In this document: in pieces, positions 36,223 through 45,009 of the stretch
Position numbering within the stretch: the first letter of the stretch is position 1
Layout of the letters: each line of letters starts with the position of its first letter
From: Dehalococcoidia bacterium
GTDB taxonomy: Bacteria; Chloroflexota; Dehalococcoidia; Lucifugimonadales; Australimonadaceae
Reading direction: 5' to 3'
NCBI GenBank assembly: GCA_022449765.1
Contig: JAKUPZ010000007.1
Span: forward strand, 26,872-90,871
Length of the DNA stretch: 64,000 bases
The notes under the pieces: generated by a model
Told to the model about the DNA's origin: nothing
Database searches by the model: none
The model's input: only the letters and a program-made list of their open reading frames with translations
Made by a program: the position numbers and the translations under genes

Positions 36223-37149
36223 GTGATTCATTTATTGGCTCCAGCAAAAATTAATCTTAGCTTAGAAATTATTGGTCCTTTGGACTCTAATTACTACGAG
36301 GTCCGTACTGTGCTTCAATCAGTAAGTCTTTTTGACGAATTATTTTTTGATCACTTAAAAGATATGCGTCTCAATATTGATAATTCAATAAATTTTGATG
36401 AAGAGGACATAGTGCTAAAGGCTGCAAGGCTTTTACAAAGAAAATTTGACGTCTCTTTAGGGGCCTCTATTCGAGTAATCAAAAATATACCCATATCAGC
36501 TGGTTTAGGCGGGGGCAGTAGCGATGCTGCCACTACTCTTCTTGGTCTTAACAAACTATGGAGGCTTAATTTAAGTGACGATGAACTGCACGATGTTGCA
36601 AGTGAATTGGGAAGTGATGTTCCATTCTTTATTAATGGTGGCACTCGTTATGGGGAGGGGCGTGGTGATGAACTTAGTAAATTGCCTATGCCTACACAAA
36701 ACTATGTGGTCATATTTAGCCCTACCGAAGGAATCCGTGAAAGCAAAACCAAAAGTATGTTCGGATTGATACAAGATAACCATTTTACAGATGGTTCAAG
36801 GACTGCGGAATTGATTGAAGCTATCAACTCTCAGAAGCCATTATCACATCTCCTATTTAACGTATTTGATGCTGTTGCAAGTCTTGCTTATTCGCCTTAT
36901 GTTGGAACAAAATCAGTGCTAGGAGACTTGATCTCTGCTCCGTACATATTAACGGGTTCCGGGCCAAGCTTATTTGCATTATTTTCAAGCGAAAAGGATA
37001 TGATGCAAGTCGTTAATCAGAACAAACTAGCAGGGTATATTGCGTATCCAGCTAGATTGATTTCAAGTTGGTCTACTCAAGGCTTGGATGGTGGTAGTGT
37101 AGAAAATATTTTTAACGAATCTGATAGGAGTGAAAATGCCTCAAATTGA
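36223..37149 (+). CDS. ispE: 4-diphosphocytidyl-2-C-methyl-D-erythritol kinase
   Basis: A 308-residue GHMP kinase of the MEP isoprenoid pathway. APAKINLSLEI is the N-terminal motif, PISAGLGGGSSDAA the ATP-binding loop, and LTGSGPSLFALF the third motif. The GTG start fits the conserved N-terminus. It overlaps the RidA gene by 14 bases, so the two are co-transcribed. Isoprenoids made here also supply polyprenol carriers for glycan export. Confidence 0.92.
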   Translation: MIHLLAPAKINLSLEIIGPLDSNYYEVRTVLQSVSLFDELFFDHLKDMRLNIDNSINFDEEDIVLKAARLLQRKFDVSLGASIRVIKNIPISAGLGGGSSDAATTLLGLNKLWRLNLSDDELHDVASELGSDVPFFINGGTRYGEGRGDELSKLPMPTQNYVVIFSPTEGIRESKTKSMFGLIQDNHFTDGSRTAELIEAINSQKPLSHLLFNVFDAVASLAYSPYVGTKSVLGDLISAPYILTGSGPSLFALFSSEKDMMQVVNQNKLAGYIAYPARLISSWSTQGLDGGSVENIFNESDRSENASN

Positions 37150-37525
37150 ATATTTGCAACCAGAAGGTTTGTCACCGAATGGAAATCGATACACGCATGT
37201 TGTCAAAGTAGGCCCATGGGTTTTCATCGCGGGTCAGACCGCCTCTGATGGGGAGGGTAATGTAGTTGGTATTAATGACCCTCAGGCTCAGGTAGGTCAG
37301 GTCATGAAAAATTTGACACAAGCTGTTGAATCAGTTGGAGGCACATTTGATGATATTGTTAAGACTACCGTTTATGTAGTAGGTGAGCAAAACTTAGATA
37401 TTATTCGTCAAGAGCGCGCTAAATACCGAACTGCTAACCCTCCAACTAGTACACTTTTAGTTATTTCAGGTTTGGCAAAACCAGAGTTTTTACTTGAAAT
37501 TGAAGCAGTAGCGTACGTCGAATAG
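37136..37525 (+). CDS. ridA: RidA/YjgF-family reactive intermediate deaminase
   Basis: A 129-residue RidA protein, with FIAGQTASDGEGN, the arginine in IIRQERAKYRTANPPTSTLL, and E in the final LEIEAVA block. These trimers hydrolyse reactive enamine/imine products of PLP enzymes. ATG at 37136 is chosen over the GTG six bases before because AGGAG lies five bases upstream of it. It overlaps ispE and is followed by a hydrolase. Confidence 0.9.
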   Translation: MPQIEYLQPEGLSPNGNRYTHVVKVGPWVFIAGQTASDGEGNVVGINDPQAQVGQVMKNLTQAVESVGGTFDDIVKTTVYVVGEQNLDIIRQERAKYRTANPPTSTLLVISGLAKPEFLLEIEAVAYVE

Positions 37526-37543
37526 AAATTAAAAGGAGATATT

Positions 37544-38302
37544 ATGCCAGGTTTAAATCTACATCCACCTATAGACACTAAAACAATTCAATTGATGGGT
37601 CATAATAATGATTCTATTGATGCGTATATTGCGAAACCTTCCATCGGAGGTCCTTTTGCAAGTGTAATTGTCGCGCATCATATGCCTGGTTGGGACGAGT
37701 GGTGTATAGAAGTCACTCGCAGATTGGCGCATCACGGCTATTTAGCAGTATGCCCTAATTTACATGATCGATTTGGACCTGGAACAGCTGCAGAAATGTC
37801 TGCTCGAGTTAGAGATGATGGCGGGCAGAGAGATGAATTTGTTATAGGCGATCTACAAGGAACACTTGATTATGTTAGAAACTTAGATGAGGCAACTGGA
37901 AAAGTTGGGATAATTGGGTTTTGTTCGGGCGGCAGAGTTTCGTACATGGCAGCCGCGAAACTTAATTTGGACGCCGCTGTTGATTGCTGGGGGGGCAATG
38001 TTATACCTACTCCGGATCGAATAAATGAAAATCAACCTATTCCTGTCATAGAAATGACATCAGACATTAGTTGTCCCGTTTTGGGTCTTTTTGGTAACGA
38101 CGATGGAAACCCTGACCCTGTTCAAGTTGATTCGATTGAGTCCGAGCTTCAGAAGCACGGAAAAAATTATGAATTTCATCGATACGATGGCGCAGGCCAT
38201 GCATTCTTTAACTGGGCGGGTTCCTCTTATCGCCCTGAGCAGGCTGCAGACGGATGGCAAAAGGTATTTGCTTTTTATGAGAAGCATTTACTGAGTAATT
38301 GA
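37544..38302 (+). CDS. Dienelactone hydrolase-family protein (copy 2)
   Basis: A 252-residue alpha/beta hydrolase. The cysteine nucleophile is C127 in GFCSGGRVSY, with Asp in FGNDDGNPDP and His in GAGHAFFNW. A strong AAAAGGAG lies before the ATG. It resembles the copy at 22611 in length and active-site layout, but neighbouring sequences differ, so it is an older paralog. The substrate is unknown; family members open lactones and thioesters. Confidence 0.87.
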   Translation: MPGLNLHPPIDTKTIQLMGHNNDSIDAYIAKPSIGGPFASVIVAHHMPGWDEWCIEVTRRLAHHGYLAVCPNLHDRFGPGTAAEMSARVRDDGGQRDEFVIGDLQGTLDYVRNLDEATGKVGIIGFCSGGRVSYMAAAKLNLDAAVDCWGGNVIPTPDRINENQPIPVIEMTSDISCPVLGLFGNDDGNPDPVQVDSIESELQKHGKNYEFHRYDGAGHAFFNWAGSSYRPEQAADGWQKVFAFYEKHLLSN

Positions 38303-38351
38303 GAATGCAGATAGGTGTTTTATAAGCTTGATTTACACGTACTGATCTGAG

Positions 38352-41144
38352 ATGGCTATTTTGGATTCTGGTAATAATCAACCTGTTGTTAAAGGCAGCC
38401 ATAGCCTCGAAGCCCCTTTCGTCGCATTGGAAGCGCGATTTGACGAGAATCAGCCGAGTAAGTTAATCGCGATTTCCGGATTGAAATTTCGATCTGCGAA
38501 TCATCCTGAGGTGTACTTTGCGGAAGATGAACATGGCTACAGAGAATTCATAGACTTTTGCATGGGCTGTGCAATTATTGTTCACGATGCTGCACCTGCA
38601 ATTGCAGCTCTTTCACAATATGGGGAATTACGTTCTTCTGAAATTTGGGATGTCCAAGAAATTGCAGAATTGCTACATCCTGAAACAGCAGAAGAGGATT
38701 TATTTTCCTTAGCTACAAAGCTAGGAGTAGATGCACCTTCCAGTAGCGGAAAAATTTTTGATGAGCAGTATCTATATTCAATAACTTTGGGTAATGTTTA
38801 TGAATTTTTGCTCAGGGAGCTAAAAACATTACCACTTAACGTAATTCAAAGGCTCCTATCTTTATTGCTGCGGTCTCAGAGTACTCTTTATACATTAATG
38901 GCAGAAATCTCTGCTTCCTCAACGTATACATCACAAGATTCAATGAAAAGGACGGAGGAGAGAGATTCTGTTAGTAGGCTTGAACGGCCACGTTCCTTGG
39001 GTCAACCTAGTCAATTCCGTGCTATCGAGCCTGAATTCATAGCTGAATTACTTGAAGCAGATGGGCTTATTGCACAAAAATTTCCTGAATATGAACCACG
39101 CCTTGAACAACTAACTATGTCCCAATCTATTTCAGAGGCATTTGGTTCTACTAAACAATCTATCGAAGCTCATCACTTGGTTGTTGAAGGAGGGACTGGA
39201 ATTGGAAAATCAGTGGCTTATTTGTTACCTGCGATTCTTTTTGCAATCCGCAATAACGTTCGAATTGTAATTTCAACCAATACCATTTCTCTTCAAGAGC
39301 AATTGATAAAAAAAGATATACCAGATCTTGTTGATGCTTTAAATGCCATTGAGGACATTGATTTGTCGGACTTTAGGTACTCACAACTTAAGGGAAAGGC
39401 TAATTATGTTTGTCTCAAACGCTGGGAATCTCTTGCTAATTCAGAGGCAATTACTTCTAATGAAGCTTCGACATTAGCAAAGACAGTTGCATGGCTTCGT
39501 AACACAAGGACAGGTGACCGATCAGAATTGCATCTTAATCAAGGGGAGTTAAAATCCTGGACTCGAATCAATGCAAGTGCATTTGCAAATTGCTTAGGTG
39601 TAAAAGAGGGTGCATGTTTTTATAACCATGCTAAAGAAAAAGCTGCATCTGCTCATCTGATCATTGTTAACCATGCGCTATTGCTGTCAGATATTGAAGT
39701 GGGTGGTTCTTTAATCCCTGATTATCAATATTTAATTATTGACGAAGCTCACAATTTAGAGTCTGAGGCAACAAAGCAATTTGGATTCCAAATATCTTCT
39801 GCTGCAATTCTAGAAGCATCAAACCGGTGCAAGTCTATTTATTCTGAACTTCTCGGATTGGTACAAATTTCGCCGATTGATTATAGCCATAAGGAAATTT
39901 TGCAACGACATACAAAAGAATTTGATGAAACTATTGCTAATGTCGATTCCCTTTGGGGTGAACTTATTTCGGAACTTGAGATATTTTTACTAAACTCTCG
40001 TATTTCACCTAGTGAAATGGAATTACGTATAACTAATTCAGTTCGTACAATGCCTGATTGGACTCAGCTTGATATAAAAGCAGACGATTTTGAGCGAACA
40101 TCAAGTCAATTGGCGGATGTTGTGAACCGGTTAAGGCGCGAGCTTGAAGATATTCCTTCCGAAAAAATCAAAGGAATCGATGCTATTAAATCTGAATTAT
40201 CGGATTGGATTTCAATTCAATCCGAAATTAGAGGAAAAATTAATAACTTTATATCAAATCCAGATCCTAAAATAATATATTGGATGAGCAAGGCCGAAAC
40301 TGTGACATTAAATAGTGCACCGTTAGAAGTGGCATCGAAGCTTCGCGAAGATTTATTTGGCGACAAAAAAACCGTGGTTTTGACTAGCGCAACGATGGCC
40401 GTGATGGGCAGTTTTAATCATATTATTGAGAGGCTCGGTATAAGCGAACCTCGGGAATTATGCTTAGGCTCACCTTTCGATTACAAAAATGCCGCTTTGC
40501 TTTACCTTCCAACCGATGTTCCAGCTCCTACTTCTGATAACTACCAAAATTCCATGGCATTAGTGATTCAAAGATTGGTGGAAATTGCAAATGGGAAAAC
40601 GATGGTTTTATTTACTTCACATTCTGCTGTACGAAATATTTCCGCTGATTTAAAGTCAGTTCTCCCTGTTAAAGGGTATGAAGTACTTGCACAAGATATC
40701 GATGGAACACCTGCTCAATTAATAAATCGATTCCAAAGAAAATCAAAGTCAGTACTGCTGGGTACCTCTTCGTTTTGGGAGGGCGTAGATATTGGTAATG
40801 ACGCCTTAAAGGTTTTGATTATTGCTAGATTACCATTCAATGTACCCTCTGATCCTATTTTCTCAGCACGTTCAGATGAATATGAGAATGCCTTTTTTGA
40901 CTATGCCGTACCTCAGGCAATTTTGCGTTTTAGGCAAGGCTTTGGTCGTTTGATAAGGAGCAAAGCAGATAGAGGAGTGGCTGTAATAATGGATAGTCGA
41001 ATAACATCTAAATCATATGGAAAGAGATTTATAGATTCTGTTCCACCAGCTACGGTTATTAAAGGCAAGTTTGATGAAAGTATCTCACTTATAAATACCT
41101 GGCTGAATAGTGAAAATGCAACAAATAACGATAGAAGTGAATGA
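38352..41144 (+). CDS. DinG/XPD-type helicase with degenerate exonuclease-like N-terminus
   Basis: A 930-residue superfamily 2 helicase. Walker A is GGTGIGKS (280-287), the DEAH box is at 464-467 (IIDEAHNLE), and SATMAV, GTSSFWEGVDIG and QGFGRLIRS give motifs III, V and VI. Residues 20-160 recall a DnaQ exonuclease, but the D-x-E and later Asp are absent (FVALEARF, IVHDAAPAIAAL). The iron-sulfur domain shows only C354, C414 and C422, one fewer than the usual four. It overlaps the downstream glycosylase gene. Role in unwinding damaged or structured DNA. Confidence 0.88.
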   Translation: MAILDSGNNQPVVKGSHSLEAPFVALEARFDENQPSKLIAISGLKFRSANHPEVYFAEDEHGYREFIDFCMGCAIIVHDAAPAIAALSQYGELRSSEIWDVQEIAELLHPETAEEDLFSLATKLGVDAPSSSGKIFDEQYLYSITLGNVYEFLLRELKTLPLNVIQRLLSLLLRSQSTLYTLMAEISASSTYTSQDSMKRTEERDSVSRLERPRSLGQPSQFRAIEPEFIAELLEADGLIAQKFPEYEPRLEQLTMSQSISEAFGSTKQSIEAHHLVVEGGTGIGKSVAYLLPAILFAIRNNVRIVISTNTISLQEQLIKKDIPDLVDALNAIEDIDLSDFRYSQLKGKANYVCLKRWESLANSEAITSNEASTLAKTVAWLRNTRTGDRSELHLNQGELKSWTRINASAFANCLGVKEGACFYNHAKEKAASAHLIIVNHALLLSDIEVGGSLIPDYQYLIIDEAHNLESEATKQFGFQISSAAILEASNRCKSIYSELLGLVQISPIDYSHKEILQRHTKEFDETIANVDSLWGELISELEIFLLNSRISPSEMELRITNSVRTMPDWTQLDIKADDFERTSSQLADVVNRLRRELEDIPSEKIKGIDAIKSELSDWISIQSEIRGKINNFISNPDPKIIYWMSKAETVTLNSAPLEVASKLREDLFGDKKTVVLTSATMAVMGSFNHIIERLGISEPRELCLGSPFDYKNAALLYLPTDVPAPTSDNYQNSMALVIQRLVEIANGKTMVLFTSHSAVRNISADLKSVLPVKGYEVLAQDIDGTPAQLINRFQRKSKSVLLGTSSFWEGVDIGNDALKVLIIARLPFNVPSDPIFSARSDEYENAFFDYAVPQAILRFRQGFGRLIRSKADRGVAVIMDSRITSKSYGKRFIDSVPPATVIKGKFDESISLINTWLNSENATNNDRSE

Positions 41145-42003
41145 ACCATTAGATCTGCAGGCTTCCTTAACATCAGGTCAATGCTTTAGATGGAGGATTG
41201 ACGATACAGGTCGGTGGGTAGGTGTTGTTGACTCAGGAATTATTCGTATGAGCCAACATGGCAATATTTTGGAAGTTGAGAGTTCACGACACTCAGGTCC
41301 TAAACTTCATGATTTAATACTAAATTACTTACGTATCGGCGACGATTTGAAGCAAATTGAAACGCGAATTGCTTGGGATAAAAAAGTATTTTCAGGGATC
41401 CAAGTGTACCCAGGGATGCGAATTTTGAGGCAGGATCCTTGGGAAATATTAGTCTCTTTCATTCTTTCTTCAACTTCGAACATTCCAAGAATTAGCAGAA
41501 CAGTCGAATTAATTGCTGCAACATATGGACAGAAAATTTCATTAGACAGTTCAACGAGGTATACATTTCCTACAGCAGGTGCTTTAGCTGAGGTAGGAGA
41601 GCAAAGATTGCGGGAGCTTGGCTGTGGCTTTCGTGCCCCCTACGTAGCTTCCGCAGCAAATGCAGTGGTAAATGGCGACTTACCTTTAGATGAGCTCCGT
41701 AAGGCTGATTATTATGAGGCACTGGGTTATTTGACTAGCTTGAAAGGTATTGGAGACAAGATAGCTGATTGCGTGATGCTTTTCTCATTAGACAAAATTC
41801 GTGCGTTCCCAAACGATCGTTGGATTACTAAGGCTCTGCATGAATGGTACGGATTCCCGGTAAACGCAAAATACCAAGATAGTCGGAATTGGTCATGGGA
41901 TCGATTTGGAGATGATGCTGGGTACGCTAATCAGTATCTTTTTTGGAATATCAGACAGTCAACTAGGCCTTTACGTTCTACTGCTACAATTGAAGGGTAC
42001 TAA
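41116..42003 (+). CDS. 8-oxoguanine DNA glycosylase, OGG1 type
   Basis: A 295-residue DNA glycosylase/lyase. An OGG_N-like domain (SLTSGQCFRWRIDD) precedes the helix-hairpin-helix LKGIGDKIADC with catalytic K215, followed 19 residues later by D234 in FPNDRW, the same Lys-Asp spacing as human OGG1 (K249-D268). It excises 8-oxoguanine opposite C. ATG at 41116 fits best; the gene overlaps the 3' end of the DinG-like gene, so both repair functions are translated together. Confidence 0.9.
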   Translation: MQQITIEVNEPLDLQASLTSGQCFRWRIDDTGRWVGVVDSGIIRMSQHGNILEVESSRHSGPKLHDLILNYLRIGDDLKQIETRIAWDKKVFSGIQVYPGMRILRQDPWEILVSFILSSTSNIPRISRTVELIAATYGQKISLDSSTRYTFPTAGALAEVGEQRLRELGCGFRAPYVASAANAVVNGDLPLDELRKADYYEALGYLTSLKGIGDKIADCVMLFSLDKIRAFPNDRWITKALHEWYGFPVNAKYQDSRNWSWDRFGDDAGYANQYLFWNIRQSTRPLRSTATIEGY

Positions 42004-42020
42004 TACATTTAAGGCTTCAG

Positions 42021-42761
42021 ATGAATAAAACGAATAGTTTGAAAAATAAAATCGTTCTTATAACGGGTGCAAGCAGAGGAATCGGTAAACACTTGGCTAT
42101 AGCGATGGCATGCGAGGGAGCTAAACTAGTAATTACTTCGAGGAAATTCAACCAGTCTCCAGGGCAAGGTGGGACTCTTGCGGACACATTATCTGCGATA
42201 CAAATGCTTGGGGCTGAAGTATTGGCGGTACCTGCGACTATAACCGAAGCTACAGGTGCAAAAGCACTAATTGACCAAACCATTAAAAAATTTGGCAGAA
42301 TTGATATTCTTGTCAACAATGCTGGAATTTATCCGGACCAGGAAATAGTAGAAACCCCTCCAGAAGACTGGATTAACGCAGTAGATGTGAACTTGAATTC
42401 ATTATTTTACCTAATTCATTACTCCTTACCTCACATGATTGAAGCTGGCCAAGGACGCATCGTCAACGTCTCGAGTGAAATGACATTGAGGCGTCGCCCC
42501 GGACGTGCGGCATACAGTGCAACAAAGGCTGCAGTTGACGTCTTTTCACAGGTACTGGCAGAAGAGCTAAAACCTAAAAATATCGAAGTAAACGTATGGA
42601 CGCCTGGTCACGTCAGAACAGACATGTCTGGAGATAAAGCGACCGAAGAAGTGGAAGTAGTCGAAGATTCATTTATGTGGATGATTTCTCAAGAACATAT
42701 GGCATTAACAGGCAAGATTTTAAGAAGACCAGAATTTGGTATTGAGTGGGGGCCTGCTTAG
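42021..42761 (+). CDS. SDR-family oxidoreductase
   Basis: A 246-residue classical SDR with TGASRGIGKHLA at about 15-26, NNAGIYPD, and the YSATKAA catalytic block; the loop GQGGTLADT at about 48-58 is longer than usual. NAD(P)-dependent alcohol/ketone conversion of unknown substrate. It follows the glycosylase by 17 bases and converges on the MFS gene with overlapping stops. Confidence 0.87.
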   Translation: MNKTNSLKNKIVLITGASRGIGKHLAIAMACEGAKLVITSRKFNQSPGQGGTLADTLSAIQMLGAEVLAVPATITEATGAKALIDQTIKKFGRIDILVNNAGIYPDQEIVETPPEDWINAVDVNLNSLFYLIHYSLPHMIEAGQGRIVNVSSEMTLRRRPGRAAYSATKAAVDVFSQVLAEELKPKNIEVNVWTPGHVRTDMSGDKATEEVEVVEDSFMWMISQEHMALTGKILRRPEFGIEWGPA

Positions 42762-44005
42762 GTATTTGAGATCTCTGGTTTTTTTGCTAAGAGGAGTAAT
42801 GAACCTCCCGCCGCGCTGAGACATGCACTAATTATGAATATACTTGTGTAGCTTCCTGTTAAATCGAAAGACCAAGCTGCCATCAATGGACCAAGTGAAT
42901 TACAAAGCATATGCGCAGGGGATACGAGTCCTCGTATCCCTCCAATGGAATTACGACCGAAATAATCTGCCCAGACAACATTCATAACCGTGAAAAGCAC
43001 ACCAGTTGCAATCCCAAAAGCAAATCCAAATAAATGTGCAATTAAATTAGTATCGGCAAAGAGAAACAATATGATGCTCAGTGCCATGAAATAGTAACTT
43101 GCAGCCATTAATTTCTGGACAGGGATTTTTTCAGCACTAAAACCTGCCATTATTGATATAGGCATTGATACAAATGGTGATATAGATAAAGAAATTACAG
43201 CAGCACTGCTTGATATACCTATATCGGTAAGGTAAGAAAACCAATGAAAATGTATTGTTGTTGTTACAAAACTTTGAATACATACTGCAATGGCTATCAA
43301 GTAAAATGCTTGAGATTTAAGCACCATTCGCCGATTGAAGGAATCTTCTAACCTAGAAGATTCCTTCCTTATATCGATCCCATCTGGCAGTAATCCATAA
43401 TCTTCGGGTTGTCTTCGTAATAACGCTAATGTGGGAATCAGAGATGAGATCCATACTGTGAATCCCATTGCTATCCATGCTGTGCGCCAACTGCTAAACG
43501 ACAGTATCCGCTCTGCCATTACAGGGAATGCGATTTGCCCTAATCTTTGACCGAGGTTAGCAAAGGCGATTGCCCTTCCTCTCATTGTGATAAACCATTT
43601 TGGAATCACAACACCGACTACCATAAAAAAAGTTGATGCAATTACAGTTCGACCCAAGATCTGAAGCACGAAATGATGAGTAATATTTTCTACATAACCC
43701 ATCAGGATGAAAGTTAACCCCATAATAAAAATTGCTATGCCCATAACCCATCGGGCACCATGCTTGTCCATGATGGGGCCTATAATCAATCCACCAATTC
43801 CGCCTAAAAAAGAACCAATAGACATTGGCATTGTGTATAAGGATCTAGTCCAGCCAAACTCGTTGGTCATAGGGATTTGAAAAACCCCTAGTACTGGATT
43901 AGTTTCGACACCTCCGGCAAAAGAGATGATTGAAATAACAACGACTATCGTCCATCCATAAAACCATTTCGATTGTTTTTGAGAAGTTTTAGGTTGCCTT
44001 GAAAT
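42758..44005 (-). CDS. MFS transporter (monocarboxylate-type) with probable ATT start
   Basis: A 415-residue MFS protein of the oxalate/formate and monocarboxylate class. ATG at 43870 would delete TM1. The frame stays open upstream for 45 codons without ATG, GTG or TTG, and encodes KWFYGWTIVVVISIISFAGG followed by a loop typical of MFS TM1. An ATT at 44003-44005 lies six bases after AGGAAG, so initiation at ATT (as for infC) is proposed. GGIGGLIIGPIMDKHG is the TM2-3 signature. It is 11 bases after the preceding gene of the same operon. Confidence 0.78.
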   Translation of the reverse strand: MSRQPKTSQKQSKWFYGWTIVVVISIISFAGGVETNPVLGVFQIPMTNEFGWTRSLYTMPMSIGSFLGGIGGLIIGPIMDKHGARWVMGIAIFIMGLTFILMGYVENITHHFVLQILGRTVIASTFFMVVGVVIPKWFITMRGRAIAFANLGQRLGQIAFPVMAERILSFSSWRTAWIAMGFTVWISSLIPTLALLRRQPEDYGLLPDGIDIRKESSRLEDSFNRRMVLKSQAFYLIAIAVCIQSFVTTTIHFHWFSYLTDIGISSSAAVISLSISPFVSMPISIMAGFSAEKIPVQKLMAASYYFMALSIILFLFADTNLIAHLFGFAFGIATGVLFTVMNVVWADYFGRNSIGGIRGLVSPAHMLCNSLGPLMAAWSFDLTGSYTSIFIISACLSAAGGSLLLLAKKPEISNT

Positions 44006-44016
44006 GGGCTTCTTCC

Positions 44017-45009
44017 TTAGTTAATGGAGACAATGAATTTTCCAAAATGCTCAGATTTTTCCATTTCCTCGTGCGCGTCTTTCAACTCTTCTAACCCAAT
44101 AAGTTTGTGAATATGCGTACTTATATTACCCTTGCTTGCTTCATGAACAATATTTTTCAATTCTTCCATTGATCCCATAAACGTTCCAAACAATTTCAGC
44201 TGTTTACTAAAGAGCTGGCCTAAATGAATTTGCGATTGGTAGCCTGCAGTTACGCCGCATATTCCAAATCGTCCGCCTCGTGCTAATGACGCATAAGCGT
44301 CTTCAAAAAATAAAGCTCCTGTGCTATCGACAACTAGATCTGCACCTTTTCCGTTAGTAATTTCCAGGATGCGTTCTTTTATATTTTCCGTTTTGTAGTT
44401 AATTGCATGATCTGCACCAAGCGCTAGTGATTTACCAATTTTTTCTTCACTACTGGTAACAGCAATGCAATCAGCGCCTACGACCCCTTTAATTATTTGA
44501 ATAGCCGCAGTTCCAACACCACTAGATGAGGACAGAACTACTGCGGTCTCTGATTTTTGCAGCTGCCCCTCCCGGATAATTATCCCCCAAGTTGGAAGAT
44601 ATACAGTAGGAAGACCAGCAGCTTGCTCAAAAGATAATGAATCTGGTATAGGAATCACATTTTCTGCGCAAGATGCAACGTACTCGGCATTTGATCCGGC
44701 TCTAGTAGTCCCAAGTATTTGCTTTCCGCAGTGAGGGTTGACTACTACTCGTTGGCCTACAGAAAGATGCGAGACGCCCATGCCAATCTCTACTATCTCC
44801 CCTGAGCATTCCCCTCCTAAAATATGGGGCATTGATTCGTCAGGTAGTTTCGTGCCTCTAGTTCCAGCACGCGAGTATAATTCCAGCCTATTTAATCCCG
44901 TAGCGTGAACTTTCAGTATTACTTCGCCTGCTTTTAAAGTTGGGTATGGCTGCTCACCCACCTCAATTACTTCGGGATCTCCGTGTGTTCGAATAAAAGC
45001 TGCCTTCAA
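44017..45009 (-). CDS. Zinc-type alcohol dehydrogenase/quinone oxidoreductase family protein
   Basis: A 330-residue medium-chain dehydrogenase. GLNRLELYSRAG and GGECSGEIVEIG fit the substrate side; VVLSSSSGVGTAAIQIIKG is the coenzyme loop. C61-type metal ligands are partly present (ECSG), and CGK in VNPHCGKQ may be a remnant of the structural loop, so zinc binding is uncertain. It overlaps the CCA enzyme gene by four bases (ATGA), a coupled pair. Confidence 0.82.
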   Translation of the reverse strand: MKAAFIRTHGDPEVIEVGEQPYPTLKAGEVILKVHATGLNRLELYSRAGTRGTKLPDESMPHILGGECSGEIVEIGMGVSHLSVGQRVVVNPHCGKQILGTTRAGSNAEYVASCAENVIPIPDSLSFEQAAGLPTVYLPTWGIIIREGQLQKSETAVVLSSSSGVGTAAIQIIKGVVGADCIAVTSSEEKIGKSLALGADHAINYKTENIKERILEITNGKGADLVVDSTGALFFEDAYASLARGGRFGICGVTAGYQSQIHLGQLFSKQLKLFGTFMGSMEELKNIVHEASKGNISTHIHKLIGLEELKDAHEEMEKSEHFGKFIVSIN

